Numbered from the stretch's first letter, positions 18,202 to 29,717 are shown. The stretch is DNA of 47,701 nt from Akkermansiaceae bacterium UBA6138 (GCA_002422425.1 DIVG01000075.1:1-47701), one strand, 5' to 3'. The notes: generated from the sequence alone by a model not told the origin. A program made the numbers and translations.

Positions 18202-19550
18202 CAGGGAGCCACCAACTTGAGGAATTCTCGTTTTGCCTGCGGCTTTACAAGAGCGTAGAGACTATCCTCGGGCTTGATCTCGTCATCCGCCGCAGGCACC
18301 TGACCACGAGCCGAGTTGACAAGCGCCACGAGAACACAATCCGGCGGCCACTCCACCTCACGCACCATCTTTCCGATGATGGATGAATTAGCGTTTACCG
18401 TTGACTCGATCAGCTCGACACCCTCGAGTTTGTGGAGGAGGTGAAATCGATCGGAGGTAATAAAGCGAGCGAGATCCTTCCGGGTCGCTTCGCGAGGGCT
18501 TACGGCCGCGAGGATGCCCATTTTTTCCCCGTAGCTCGTCATCGCGTCGGCGTAATCGGCCCGGTGAATGAGCGGTAGACAGTATTTTGTCCCAAGACTA
18601 TGGGCCTGCAGACAGGTCATTACGTTGTCCTCGTCGACGTTCGTTACCGCTATAAAAAAATCCGCCTGCCCGATCTGCTCCTCTTTCATCTCGGCGATGG
18701 AGGTAGCGTCGGCATTCAGGATTGTCACATTGGTGAGCTGGTCGGAGAGTTCTTCGCACCGGGCTTTGTTTTCCTCGAAGATACGCACCCGGCACTTCAC
18801 GCTCTCAAGCGACTGGGCCAGAGAAAACCCGTATTCCCCGCCGCCGAAAATCACAATGTTGAGCTCTTCCTCCTTTTCCGACGATTGCTGGAGCTTCGGG
18901 AGAAAGTCATGCAGCCTCGTAGGCTCGCCGAAAAGGGTGAGCAGGTCACCGCCGCTCAAGACATCATCAGCTTTCGGAACAATCAATTGACTCCCCCGGT
19001 TGATCGCGCCCACCCTGACCCGGGGGGGAAAATCAATTTCTTTCAGCGAGAGGCCGCAGAGACGGCTGCCGGACGCAAGGGTAATCTGCTGGATTTCGAC
19101 GAAACCGCGCGCGATCTCCTCGACCATCGATGAGGTGGGATTGCGGACATGCTTCCCAAGCTCCACCGCCGCGAGACGCTCGGGACTGAAGAGGTAATCA
19201 ATCCCGAAATGCTCTCCGTAATCGAGGAAGAGACTTTCGCGCTGGATCCCCGGATGGACGCGACAGATCGTCTTTTTCGCCCCGAGCCGCTTTGCGATCG
19301 AAGCCGAGACAATATTGATGTTGTTGTCGCTCGTTAGCGTGAGAAAGAGATCACAATCCCCCACCCCCGCCTCAATCAGGGTTGTAATGGAGGTACCATC
19401 TCCAACGAGGACGCGGGCATCAATCCGGCTGTCGAGTAATTTAGCAACGACCTCATCGGACTCGATCACCACGATTGCATGACTCTCGGCGGCGAGGCTG
19501 AGAGCAATATGCGTACCGATTTCACCGGTGCCTACGATGATGATGTTCAT
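18201..19550 (-). CDS. trkA: Trk potassium system NAD-binding regulator TrkA
   Basis: 449 residues, as expected for a two-repeat TrkA. The first RCK_N Rossmann motif is GTGEIG at 7-12 and the second GGGEYG at 236-241. Each is followed by an RCK_C domain (about 150-215 and 365-445). It binds NAD(H) and nucleotides and gates TrkH at the inner face of the membrane. The start at ATG 19550 places the GxGxxG at the expected distance. It precedes trkH with a 1-base overlap. The 54-bp gap to the upstream acyltransferase gene shows no clear promoter. Confidence 0.93.
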   Translation of the reverse strand: MNIIIVGTGEIGTHIALSLAAESHAIVVIESDEVVAKLLDSRIDARVLVGDGTSITTLIEAGVGDCDLFLTLTSDNNINIVSASIAKRLGAKKTICRVHPGIQRESLFLDYGEHFGIDYLFSPERLAAVELGKHVRNPTSSMVEEIARGFVEIQQITLASGSRLCGLSLKEIDFPPRVRVGAINRGSQLIVPKADDVLSGGDLLTLFGEPTRLHDFLPKLQQSSEKEEELNIVIFGGGEYGFSLAQSLESVKCRVRIFEENKARCEELSDQLTNVTILNADATSIAEMKEEQIGQADFFIAVTNVDEDNVMTCLQAHSLGTKYCLPLIHRADYADAMTSYGEKMGILAAVSPREATRKDLARFITSDRFHLLHKLEGVELIESTVNANSSIIGKMVREVEWPPDCVLVALVNSARGQVPAADDEIKPEDSLYALVKPQAKREFLKLVAP

Positions 19551-19604
19551 GGATCAAACCGAAGATAACGGGGCAGCATACACGATGAGTAAGGGAGGAC
19601 AAAC

Positions 19605-20579
19605 TTACACTTCACGATCCTCGGCCCTCTCAAGAACGCCGTCGAAGGCCGCGTTGCGCCGGGCGTAGGAAGGGTAAGGAACTTCGGGCACCGGCGGAGC
19701 AAATCGCCAGTGTTTGTACATCCAGAGCCACGGGGCCGGATGCTCTCGAATAATGGGTTCGAAAACATCCCAGCAGGATTGGGCAATCGTGTGCTCGGTG
19801 TCGTCCGGACCGAACTCGAGCGCCGCAAAACCGCGCAGCAGGTAGGAGCCGTCGGGACGCGGAAGGCAGATTCCGGGGATCACAGGCAAGCCGGTGCGTT
19901 TCATCAGCTCGGCGTGGATCGCGGTGACACAGGTTTTTCGACCGAAACACCTGATGATCGTGGCCGGCTTCGATGGCGGTATCGTGAGGTCAGTGAGAAA
20001 AGCGGCATGCCCACCTCTTTTCAGGTTTTTGAGCAGGCGCATGATCGCGCCGCGTTGGGGGATAACCTCGTGGCCGGAAATCTCACGATTCTTTTTGTAA
20101 GTATCGGTGAGACTGGGATTGCGGAAATCACGCGCCACGATGGTGAACTTGTAATCGCGGAAGCCCATGATCAGAGCAATCCATTCAAAGTTTCCGTAGT
20201 GAGGGGTCACCCAGATGGCACCCGTCTCACGAACGCGTTCGATGAGATCCTCATCGTCAACAACGAGTTCACAGAACTGAGTATAATTTTCCCGATTAAG
20301 ACGACTGCTCCAGAACTGGTCCACTACCGTCTGCGCAAAGCTGCGGTAAGAATCCCGCGCCAGCAGACGTATCGCCCGGGCATCGCGCTCGGCACCGAAG
20401 ACGAGAGTGAGATTTTCGATCGCGATCCGGCGCCCCTGCCTGTCAGCGTGATAGGCAAGACTGCCCAGCACCTTACTGAAAAGATGAGCCACTTTGCGCG
20501 GCAGCAGCGGAATCACAAAGTAGAGCCACTGCAGCGCGAGCCATTCGAGCTTGTAGCGGATTTTCTTCCAAATGGACAT
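19605..20579 (-). CDS. LpxL/HtrB-family lipid A acyltransferase-like protein
   Basis: 324 residues from ATG 20579; a TTG at 20615 would add 12 residues and overlap an intergenic hairpin, so it is less likely. One N-terminal hydrophobic helix (about 15-35) anchors it to the inner membrane. The catalytic HX4E of the LABLAT acyltransferases is H127 to E132 in TPHYGNFEW; RDFRNP near 150 and FGRKTCVTAIHAELMKRTGLPVIP near 210-235 fit the family. Expected reaction: transfer of a secondary acyl chain from acyl-ACP onto a lipid A precursor or a related lipid. The gene indicates a Gram-negative envelope. It is followed by trkA on the same strand and is divergent from the M42 peptidase gene. Confidence 0.85.
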   Translation of the reverse strand: MSIWKKIRYKLEWLALQWLYFVIPLLPRKVAHLFSKVLGSLAYHADRQGRRIAIENLTLVFGAERDARAIRLLARDSYRSFAQTVVDQFWSSRLNRENYTQFCELVVDDEDLIERVRETGAIWVTPHYGNFEWIALIMGFRDYKFTIVARDFRNPSLTDTYKKNREISGHEVIPQRGAIMRLLKNLKRGGHAAFLTDLTIPPSKPATIIRCFGRKTCVTAIHAELMKRTGLPVIPGICLPRPDGSYLLRGFAALEFGPDDTEHTIAQSCWDVFEPIIREHPAPWLWMYKHWRFAPPVPEVPYPSYARRNAAFDGVLERAEDREV

Positions 20580-20608
20580 ACGGCAGATAGTCCGCGCTTC
20601 AGCCGGTA

Positions 20609-20628
20609 CGGGCAAGGTGGAACTTGCC
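20609..20628. repeat. Intergenic hairpin, copy 1 of a two-copy sequence
   Basis: GGCAAG (20611-20616) and CTTGCC (20623-20628) form a 6-bp stem. The 20-bp unit matches 34679-34698 at 18 of 20 positions. It lies between divergent start codons, so it is not a terminator. Confidence 0.45.
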
Positions 20629-20670
20629 GCCGGGCATATTTTCGGGAATCAGTGAAAATTCCACCCCGCC

Positions 20671-21654
20671 ATGAATCACTCCGCTTTTATCTCGCTCCTC
20701 CGCAGGGTTCTCTCGGCACCGACAGCGCCTTTTCATGAGTATGAAGTTGCCTCCGTGATCCGCGAACTGCTTGCCCCGCTTTCCCACGTCACGGTGGAAG
20801 CAGATGCCTTCGGCAATCTCATCGCGACATACCGGCGCGGCACCAAGAAGCCGAGGCTTGCCTTCGCCGCCCATATGGACCACCCCGGTTGGGTGCGTCT
20901 CGACGGTAAAGACGAATTCCTCGGCGGAGTGCCTTCAGAGCGCCTCGACTCGCATGCGGTGGAGTGGTTCGGCGACTTCGGCATGTGGCGTCTCGCCCCC
21001 TTCACCCTCGAAGACGGCCTTGTCCACTCCCGTGCCTGCGATGACCTCGTCGGCTGCGCGGCAATCGTCGCCATGTTCCGCGAACTGGAGAAAAAAGAGG
21101 CCGAAACAACCGTCTACGGCCTCTTTACCCGTGCCGAGGAGGTCGGCTTCATCGGCGCGATCAAGCTGGCGAGGACCTGGCCCCTCCCCGACGGCGTATG
21201 CTTTGTTTCACTCGAGACGAGCGCTCCGCGGGGTGGCGCCGAGCAGGGGAAAGGGCCCGTCATCCGCGTGGGTGATCGCATGAGCGTCTTCCACGACGGC
21301 GTCACCGCCGAACTCCTCGACGCTGCGGCCGGAGTGAAAATCGCCCATCAGCGCGCTCTCCTCGACGGAGGCTCGTGCGAGGCCACCGCGATGAATCTCT
21401 ACGGGATCCCTGCTGCCGGCATCTCGGTAGTGCTGGGGAATTACCATAATTGTCCGCCCGGAAGCGGGATCGCGCCGGAATTTGTCTCGCTCGACGATGT
21501 CAAAAATCTGGTGAAGCTCATCACTGCCACGACCATTCGCATGGCTCACCGCAAGACGGGCGATTCCTCCAAAGCGCAGCTCAAAACCCGCCTCGAAAAA
21601 CGCCTCCGCGCCCATCGCAAGTATGAGCGCGGTGCGGCGAAACACTGGCTTTAA
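20671..21654 (+). CDS. M42-family metallo-aminopeptidase
   Basis: 327 residues. Dinuclear-metal peptidase motifs of clan MH are in order: AAHMDH (His68, Asp70), ACDDLVG (Asp124 bridging), AEEVGF (catalytic Glu pair 156-157), SLET (Glu182 region), and a final GNYHNCPPGSG (metal His). The insertion domain between 75 and 115 fits M42 (PepA/TET type). The expected role is trimming of N-terminal residues from peptides in the cytoplasm, often as a dodecamer. Some relatives were once annotated as endoglucanases; nothing here supports that. It is divergent from the acyltransferase and converges on the ABC ATPase with 7 bp between stops. Confidence 0.88.
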   Translation: MNHSAFISLLRRVLSAPTAPFHEYEVASVIRELLAPLSHVTVEADAFGNLIATYRRGTKKPRLAFAAHMDHPGWVRLDGKDEFLGGVPSERLDSHAVEWFGDFGMWRLAPFTLEDGLVHSRACDDLVGCAAIVAMFRELEKKEAETTVYGLFTRAEEVGFIGAIKLARTWPLPDGVCFVSLETSAPRGGAEQGKGPVIRVGDRMSVFHDGVTAELLDAAAGVKIAHQRALLDGGSCEATAMNLYGIPAAGISVVLGNYHNCPPGSGIAPEFVSLDDVKNLVKLITATTIRMAHRKTGDSSKAQLKTRLEKRLRAHRKYERGAAKHWL

Positions 21655-21661
21655 TCACATC

Positions 21662-22495
21662 TCAGACGACCTGCCCACCCTCGGGAATGAATTCGTCATC
21701 AAAATAAAGCCGGTAGCGGCCCAGTCGTGACCGCAGTTTCAGATCCGCCCCGAAGGCGTTGGAAAGGCTCAGTGAATTGAGCGATCGCCGCTTTTCACCG
21801 CCGGCGATCATCGCCCCGTCTTTGAGAACGAGGGCATGCGTGATCGCCGGGATGATCTCTTCGACGTGGTGCGTCACAAGAAGAAGCGAGCGGAAGCTCC
21901 CCTTTTGCGTCAACTCTTCAATAAAATTGAGAAAATGCTCACGTGCCACCGGATCGAGCCCGGCGCAGGGTTCGTCGAGGACTAACATCTCCATGCGCTG
22001 CGCCATGAGCGCCCTTCCGATGAGAACCCGCTGGCGCTCGCCCTGTGACATCGTCGCCCAGGGTTGGTCGCGCAGATAGGTGCAGTTTACCTTTTCCAGC
22101 GTTTTCTCGGCCGCCCGGATCTCGGCCGGGTCGTCGGACTTCTGCCAATAATTGATCATCGCGTGGCGGCCCGAGACCACGATTTCAAGAGCGGTCTCCT
22201 GCGGATCAATGAGCTGCGAAACGCTACTGCTGACGAAACCGATCCGTTTGCGCCATTCGTCCCAGCTCTGCGATGCCGAGTTCACCGCATCCTCGCGACC
22301 TCGCATATGGACCTCGCCGGACGTCGGGGTAAGATAACCCATCAGGACATTCAGCAGCGATGTCTTGCCCGAACCGTTACCGCCGAGAATGACCCAATGC
22401 TGGTCTCGCTCGACCGAAAGATCGATTTCATCCAGAATTCGCCGACCGCCCCGCGAGACGCTCACCTTCTCCATTTTGAACACCGTCGCTGCCAT
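21662..22495 (-). CDS. ABC-type ATP-binding protein, stand-alone
   Basis: 277 residues with one nucleotide-binding domain: Walker A GGNGSGKT (38-45), signature MSQGERQ (149-155), Walker B LVLDEP (171-176) and switch His in LLVTHHVEE. The C-terminal 60 residues are a small extra domain. No permease or binding protein is adjacent. The sequence resembles the ModF/YlmA-like ATPases that are often encoded alone, so its partner and substrate are unknown. The 131-bp gap upstream (22496-22626) holds no further gene; it is A/C-rich without a clear promoter. Confidence 0.85.
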   Translation of the reverse strand: MAATVFKMEKVSVSRGGRRILDEIDLSVERDQHWVILGGNGSGKTSLLNVLMGYLTPTSGEVHMRGREDAVNSASQSWDEWRKRIGFVSSSVSQLIDPQETALEIVVSGRHAMINYWQKSDDPAEIRAAEKTLEKVNCTYLRDQPWATMSQGERQRVLIGRALMAQRMEMLVLDEPCAGLDPVAREHFLNFIEELTQKGSFRSLLLVTHHVEEIIPAITHALVLKDGAMIAGGEKRRSLNSLSLSNAFGADLKLRSRLGRYRLYFDDEFIPEGGQVV

Positions 22496-22626
22496 GTCGC
22501 AAAGGCTAAGGGATTCACGGAATGATTTCCACCAAAAAACCTAACCAATCACCAGCCGACAGGGTCTTCCTTCAAAAAACGCCCCCAGCCCCCGGACAGA
22601 CTGCCGTATTCCCAATCTGATTCTTT

Positions 22627-24126
22627 TTACCATAGCACCGGCGGCTCGGTTCCACTCGCCGCGCTCTTTTTCAGCGGCCTTGCCCCGACCTCTTTTCTCC
22701 ACTCGCTGAGCAGATCGGAGAGCTCTTTCGCGACGCCGCTCTCAAGTTGCTCAAGATTGTTGTGCTCTTTGGGGTCTGATTCGAGATTGTAGAGTTCGTA
22801 GGCACCGTCTTCAAGATCCTGAATAAGCTTATACTCGCCGCGACGCACCGCGCTGGCGGGGAAGCCGCCCTGATTCGAATAATGGGGATAATGAAAATAA
22901 ATCGGCCCCCGATCGAATTTGGCAAAAGGATTACGCAGCAGCGGAACGAGGCTTTTACCATCGACATGCTGCTCAGGCCTCGCGGGGAGTCCCGCCATCT
23001 CCAGCATCGTAGGGTAAAAATCGGTGCTGATCGCATGCACCGTGCAGCGAGTCCCCGCCGATGCCACCCCGGGCCAGCGCACGATGAGTGGCTCGAGCAC
23101 CCCGCCGTCGTATATCCAGCCCTTGCCTGCACGGAGCGGCGCGTTCGAAGTGGGATGCCCCTCGTCGGTGGAGAGCCCGCCGTTGTCGGAAGTGAAGATT
23201 ATCGCCGTATTATCCCTCAGGTTGAGCGCATCAAGCTCGGCAAGGACACGACCGACGGCGCTATCGAGACTCTCGACCATGGCTGCGTAAGTGGCGTGAT
23301 CCTGACGGATGCGCACCTTCCTCGGTTCCCCGGTGTTCGGCCAGACCTGCCGCTCCCCTCCGACGTCGAAACTCCCTTCCTCATCGGCGAGACCAAGTCC
23401 GGCGGCTTTTTTTTCATATTTTTCGATAAGTTCCTGCGGAGCCTGCAGCGGGGGGTGGACACTGTAAAAGGAGAGGTAAAGAAGGAAAGGGGCACCGCCC
23501 TTCGCCGTCTCTTTGAGAAAGGAGACCGACTCCTCGGCGAGACGGTTCGTAAGATATTCCCCCTCGGGCCCGGGTTCGAGGTTCCCGACATTTTTGTAGG
23601 GCGAAAAGTGGCTGCGCGGATGCCCGTTTTCCCCGCCGCCGCGGTTGATGTCGAAGCCTTGATCAGTTGGGCTCGCGCCGGTGCCGCCGAGATGCCATTT
23701 GCCCGCAAAGAAAGTACGGTAGCCATGCTCTTTCAGGGCTTCGGCAAGGGTGACTTCTTCCGGTGCCATCTGCGTTTCGAAGTCGGCCCCGTCAAATTTA
23801 CCATGGCGGCGACCCGGGAAATAATTCGTTGTTCCGGTCCGTGCCGGATACTTCCCGGTAAGGATGCTCGCCCGGGTCGGCGAACAGACCGGCGAAGCAG
23901 CATAGAAGTCAGTGAAGACCATCCCGCTGGCAGCAAGGCTGTCGAGATGAGGCGTTTCGTAGAAGGTCTCCGGATTGTTGAATCCCACGTCCATGTAGCC
24001 GAGATCGTCCGCAAGAATGAAAACAAAGTTCAGCTTTTCCTGTGCCTTTATCACCGAATCAGAGGGAGCGAAAGCGACGCAGAGCAGTGTCAGGAGTCCA
24101 GCGGCTAAGGGGGAACCTTTTTTCAT
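22627..24126 (-). CDS. Secreted Cys-type sulfatase
   Basis: 499 residues from ATG 24126. The frame is open to 24240, but only the 24126 start gives a signal peptide (MKKGSPLAAGLLTLLCVAFA, cleavage before about 29). Metal-binding Asp pair in ILADDLGYMDVG (40-41) and the sulfatase motif CSPTR (Cys81) are present; this Cys is the residue converted to formylglycine. FAGKWHLGG near 140 and TSDNGG near 295 complete the active site. It should hydrolyse sulfate esters of polysaccharides or other substrates in the periplasm. It resembles the N-acetylgalactosamine-6-sulfatase/arylsulfatase A group of PVC bacteria. No maturase (FGE or anSME) is in the window. Confidence 0.92.
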   Translation of the reverse strand: MKKGSPLAAGLLTLLCVAFAPSDSVIKAQEKLNFVFILADDLGYMDVGFNNPETFYETPHLDSLAASGMVFTDFYAASPVCSPTRASILTGKYPARTGTTNYFPGRRHGKFDGADFETQMAPEEVTLAEALKEHGYRTFFAGKWHLGGTGASPTDQGFDINRGGGENGHPRSHFSPYKNVGNLEPGPEGEYLTNRLAEESVSFLKETAKGGAPFLLYLSFYSVHPPLQAPQELIEKYEKKAAGLGLADEEGSFDVGGERQVWPNTGEPRKVRIRQDHATYAAMVESLDSAVGRVLAELDALNLRDNTAIIFTSDNGGLSTDEGHPTSNAPLRAGKGWIYDGGVLEPLIVRWPGVASAGTRCTVHAISTDFYPTMLEMAGLPARPEQHVDGKSLVPLLRNPFAKFDRGPIYFHYPHYSNQGGFPASAVRRGEYKLIQDLEDGAYELYNLESDPKEHNNLEQLESGVAKELSDLLSEWRKEVGARPLKKSAASGTEPPVLW

Positions 24127-24242
24127 AAATATCCTCAAAAGTAGTCCCTGTGCCGGCCGGCCGCAATGGCGGCATGGAGCGATTCGTCGCTTCGCCGTAA
24201 AAATTCCGTTTGGCACGGGCTCAGTCGGGACCACATTCAACT

Positions 24243-24977
24243 ATGCTCCCGCGTCCCACGCTACTCCCCGTCAAGATTCTTCTCGCGTCGATGCTTCTTC
24301 ATGCGACCGGCTTTTCGGAAGAGGCCAAAGAGGAGGCCCCACCGTCTCTCGGAGACCTCTTTAACAAAGTCAAAGATCTCAAAATGCCCGAGTCCGTCGC
24401 GGGCCTTCCAAAACAAATCACCGAACTGAAAGAGTCCTATCTAGAGACAGCGAAAGCGGTCGAGGCCCTCAAGGTGGAAGTCGATAGCCTGCGCGGCGAG
24501 GTCTATCAATTGCGCAAAGAAAACGAGGAACTTCGCGCGGCGGTGGGAACCAAAGTCAAAGAGGATGGAATCGCGGCGCTCCTGAAGCCCCTTGAGATCA
24601 CTGCCTCAGATCTCATCGGTGAATACCGGCGCGACGCCGCTGCTGCCGAATCGCGGTATGGCGGCCGGTATCTCAAGGTGGTCGGCACTATCGGTGCCTT
24701 CGAGGCGGGGAGCCAGAGCATCGTTGTTTATCTGAGAGCGGAGGGCACGGAGTCCAGGGTTCGATGCCAACTCCAGACCGGGGCCGATTTTTACGTCGAT
24801 GTCCTTCCCGCCCAGGGCAGGTTAATCAGCCGCAACGACCGCCGCATGCTTCTGAGTGTCGGGCAGCCTGTCGCCATCCTTGGAACCTGCCAGGGAGCGC
24901 AACTTAACGTGGAACTGACCAACTGCTCGATCGAGGGACTCACTGAAAAAAAGCTCCCGGAATCAGCCAAACCCTGA
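24243..24977 (+). CDS. Secreted coiled-coil protein with an OB-fold (tRNA_anti-like) domain
   Basis: 244 residues from ATG 24243 (a start at 24210 is open but would spoil the signal peptide). A signal peptide ends near residue 25. Residues about 50-105 are rich in heptad-spaced L, V and E (LKESYLETAKAVEALK and on), predicting a coiled coil. From about 120 (ASDLIGEYRRDAAAAESRYGG, shown here split as ASDLIGEYRR then AESRYGGRYLKVVG) the sequence matches the OB-fold 'tRNA_anti-like' domain, which continues to about 235 and ends in the VELTNCSIEG type strand. Function unknown; the exported location argues against nucleic acid as ligand. It is divergent from the sulfatase and lies 14 bp before hsp20. 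Confidence 0.65.
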   Translation: MLPRPTLLPVKILLASMLLHATGFSEEAKEEAPPSLGDLFNKVKDLKMPESVAGLPKQITELKESYLETAKAVEALKVEVDSLRGEVYQLRKENEELRAAVGTKVKEDGIAALLKPLEITASDLIGEYRRDAAAAESRYGGRYLKVVGTIGAFEAGSQSIVVYLRAEGTESRVRCQLQTGADFYVDVLPAQGRLISRNDRRMLLSVGQPVAILGTCQGAQLNVELTNCSIEGLTEKKLPESAKP

Positions 24978-24991
24978 ACCCGCACTGCGTC

Positions 24992-25402
24992 ATGCCCAGA
25001 AAAGTTCGCCTCACTCGAATGATCGGCCGGATGGGCGAAGTCGCCCACGACCTCAGCAATCTGCACTTTTCCGGCTTCTGTTCTATTCAGGGATGGGAGC
25101 CCGATATCACCGCCTATCGCTACGATGACCGCATCGAGATCTGGGTGGATCTCGCCGGAGTGGAGAAAAGTGAGATCCATGTCGACGTGCTCCCTGATCG
25201 TGTCCGTATCTCGGGAGAGCGCAAGCCCCCCCTGCCGACACGCGACACCTCGGGCCAGTGCCGCCAGGTTCTTACCATGGAAATCGAGTGCGGACACTTC
25301 GGTCGCGAGATTCAACTCCCTGTCGAGGTCGATCGTGACCGCGTCTCCGCTAAGCAGGAAAACGGCCTCCTCTGGATCATCCTTCCCCTCGCCGCCAAAT
25401 AA
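24992..25402 (+). CDS. Small heat shock protein, Hsp20/alpha-crystallin family
   Basis: 136 residues. The alpha-crystallin domain spans about 35-136: IEIWVDLAGVEKSEIHVDVLP, shortened here to WVDLAGVEKSEI, then VRISGERKPP, and a final ENGLLWIILPLA strand. The IxI/V tail is weak. It acts as an ATP-independent holdase for unfolding proteins in the cytoplasm. Its stop lies 40 bp before lon, so the two probably form a protein quality-control unit. No CIRCE or sigma-32 type promoter is evident upstream; the 14-bp spacing to the preceding gene suggests read-through from there. Confidence 0.88.
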   Translation: MPRKVRLTRMIGRMGEVAHDLSNLHFSGFCSIQGWEPDITAYRYDDRIEIWVDLAGVEKSEIHVDVLPDRVRISGERKPPLPTRDTSGQCRQVLTMEIECGHFGREIQLPVEVDRDRVSAKQENGLLWIILPLAAK

Positions 25403-25442
25403 TTTCCCCTAGTCCCTCTTCCCCCCCTCTTTTATTCCAGAC

Positions 25443-27851
<2,409 letters not shown>

Positions 27852-27931
27852 AGCATCGGTAGAGAGCTCTTCCGGAAGTATTGGCCCGCTTCGAAACTCT
27901 CCTCCTTTTCGTTGAAGCAAGCGGGTGGACG

Positions 27932-27977
27932 TGCCCCGGGCAGATGGGGGATTTACCATAAGTTGCCCGCTGGGGCA
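27932..27977. other. Bulged inverted repeat upstream of recJ
   Basis: TGCCCC-GGGCA (27932-27942) can pair with TGCCC-GCT-GGGGCA (27964-27977), giving an 11-bp stem with a 3-nt bulge and a loop of about 21 nt. It lies 43 bp before the recJ start and 80 bp after lon. No U-run follows. It could be a leader structure or a weak terminator for lon. Nothing else is seen in the 168-bp gap. Confidence 0.3.
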
Positions 27978-28019
27978 TGGTTGTCTTTACACGGGGGGCT
28001 ATCTCTCTAAGTTAGGCCG

Positions 28020-29717
28020 ATGCCCGCCGTTAACAAATGGGTGGTGACCCCGCCACCGGACCCCGACCTCGTTCGCGAATACGCGAGCGCTTTCGGTCTT
28101 GCGCCCGTGGTCGTCTCGCTGGCCTTGCAGCGCGGCCATCAGAATCAGGAGCAGTTGGAACAATTCCTCCACCCGAGGCTCAAAGATCTCGGCGATCCTT
28201 TCTCCCTCCCCGGGGTGGCTTCGGCGGTGCAGCGCATCCTCGAAGCAGTCGACGGGAAACAATCCGTCGTCCTCTACGGCGACTACGATGTCGACGGGGT
28301 CAGTTCGATCACCCTGCTCTACGCGATCCTGCGCGCCTTCGGGCTCGAGCCGCGCCCTTTCCTTCCGACCCGTCTTGAAGAAGGCTACGGGCTCAGCGTC
28401 AAAGGCATCGAAAACAGCTTCGAAGGCGACCCGCCCGACCTCCTCATCGCGGCAGACTGCGGCACCAATTCGCGAAATGAGGCGCTCCTGCTGCGGGAAA
28501 TGGGGATCGACCTCATCATCCTCGATCATCACGAGCCCTCGCCCGACGGCGTCGCCGAATGCGTCGCCCTCGTCAATCCCAAGCTCGGCGACGATTTTCA
28601 CTACCTCTGCACCGCCGGAGTGGTTTTCAAAATCATCCACGCCCTCATGAAGACGAGGCCTCTCACCGATTTCGATCTCAAGAGCTACCTTGACATTGTC
28701 GCCCTCGGCACGATCGCCGACATCGTCCCGCTTGAGGGTGAAAATCGCCTTTTCGCCCGGCGCGGCCTTGCCCAGCTCGACCGGACGATCCACCCCGGAC
28801 TGATCGCCCTGAAATCGGTCGCCGGGGTAAGCTCACCGGCACGAGCCCACGATGTCGGCTTTAAACTGGGCCCTCGACTCAATGCCTCGGGACGCCTCGA
28901 CACCGCCGCAGCCTCGCTCAATCTATTGCTTTGTCAGGATCCCGCCGAGGCCCGAGCCCTCGCCGTAGCACTCGACTTACAGAACCGTGAAAGGCAGGAA
29001 CTGGAGCTAGCCACCCGGGAAGAGGCCGAGCGCATCATCCGCGACCTCCCCGCCGCGCAGCGCAGCCACGCCATCGTCGTCGGCTCGCGCGGGTGGCATC
29101 CCGGTGTCGTCGGCATCGTCGCCTCGCGCATTTCCAAGCAGTATCACCGCCCCACTTTTGTTATCGGGATCGATGAAAACGGCCTCGGCAAAGGGAGCGG
29201 ACGCAGTATTCCCGGGATTTCCCTCGTGCAGGCGCTCGACTCGTGCCGCGAACTCATCGCCGCCGGCGGCGGACACGAAATGGCGGCCGGAGTGAGCGTG
29301 CGCGAGGAGAACATCGACGCCTTCCGCGAAGCCCTCATCCGCAGCGTCACGGAACAGGCCGGAGCCGACACTCTCGTGCCCAAGCTGCACATCGACACGA
29401 CGATACGACTTAGCGAGCTCAGCCTCGACCTGCTCGACAGCTACGAACTGCTGCGCCCCTTCGGCCAGGCGAATCCCCAGCCACTCTTCATGGCCACCGG
29501 AGTCCGCCTCGCCGGCGAACCGAAGGTGATCAAGGAACGCCATTTGAAATTCCGCTTCGAGCAGAACGGGACCGAGCAGGAAGGCATCTTCTTCAACGCC
29601 GTCGAAATCGAACTCCCCCGCCCTCCCTGGGACATCGCGTTTACGATTGATAAGAACGAGTTCCGCGGCCGCGCCAGTGTGAATCTCGTGCTCTCGGCGA
29701 TCCGGAAGGCGGAGTGA
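28020..29717 (+). CDS. recJ: Single-stranded-DNA-specific exonuclease RecJ
   Basis: 565 residues, the core RecJ length. DHH-family motifs: DYDVDG (88-93), AADCGTN near 144-150, and LDHHEP (168-173) that give the family its name. The DHHA1 part has GSGRS near 395 and GGGHEMAAG near 420. The C-terminal OB-like domain ends in NLVLSAIRKAE. RecJ degrades single-stranded DNA 5' to 3' in recombination and mismatch repair. The last 69 bp are duplicated at 30413-30481, beyond the toxin-antitoxin pair, so the 3' end of this gene may have been replaced or duplicated during an insertion. The ATG start at 28020 gives the family N-terminus. Confidence 0.95.
   Translation: MPAVNKWVVTPPPDPDLVREYASAFGLAPVVVSLALQRGHQNQEQLEQFLHPRLKDLGDPFSLPGVASAVQRILEAVDGKQSVVLYGDYDVDGVSSITLLYAILRAFGLEPRPFLPTRLEEGYGLSVKGIENSFEGDPPDLLIAADCGTNSRNEALLLREMGIDLIILDHHEPSPDGVAECVALVNPKLGDDFHYLCTAGVVFKIIHALMKTRPLTDFDLKSYLDIVALGTIADIVPLEGENRLFARRGLAQLDRTIHPGLIALKSVAGVSSPARAHDVGFKLGPRLNASGRLDTAAASLNLLLCQDPAEARALAVALDLQNRERQELELATREEAERIIRDLPAAQRSHAIVVGSRGWHPGVVGIVASRISKQYHRPTFVIGIDENGLGKGSGRSIPGISLVQALDSCRELIAAGGGHEMAAGVSVREENIDAFREALIRSVTEQAGADTLVPKLHIDTTIRLSELSLDLLDSYELLRPFGQANPQPLFMATGVRLAGEPKVIKERHLKFRFEQNGTEQEGIFFNAVEIELPRPPWDIAFTIDKNEFRGRASVNLVLSAIRKAE
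29649..29717 (+). repeat. 69-bp direct repeat, left copy (3' end of recJ)
   Basis: These 69 bp, the last 22 codons plus stop of recJ, recur at 30413-30481 with five substitutions (64/69 identical, no gaps). The two copies bracket the DUF433/DUF5615 gene pair at a distance of 764 bp. Confidence 0.9.

Noticed and set aside
20609..20628. Reading the hairpin at 20.6 kb as a terminator
   Set aside because: It lies between divergent start codons and has no U-run.
21662..22495. Pairing the lone ABC ATPase with the LolC/E-type permease at 8569
   Set aside because: They are 12 kb apart, on different strands, and the ATPase is not of the LolD/MacB type.
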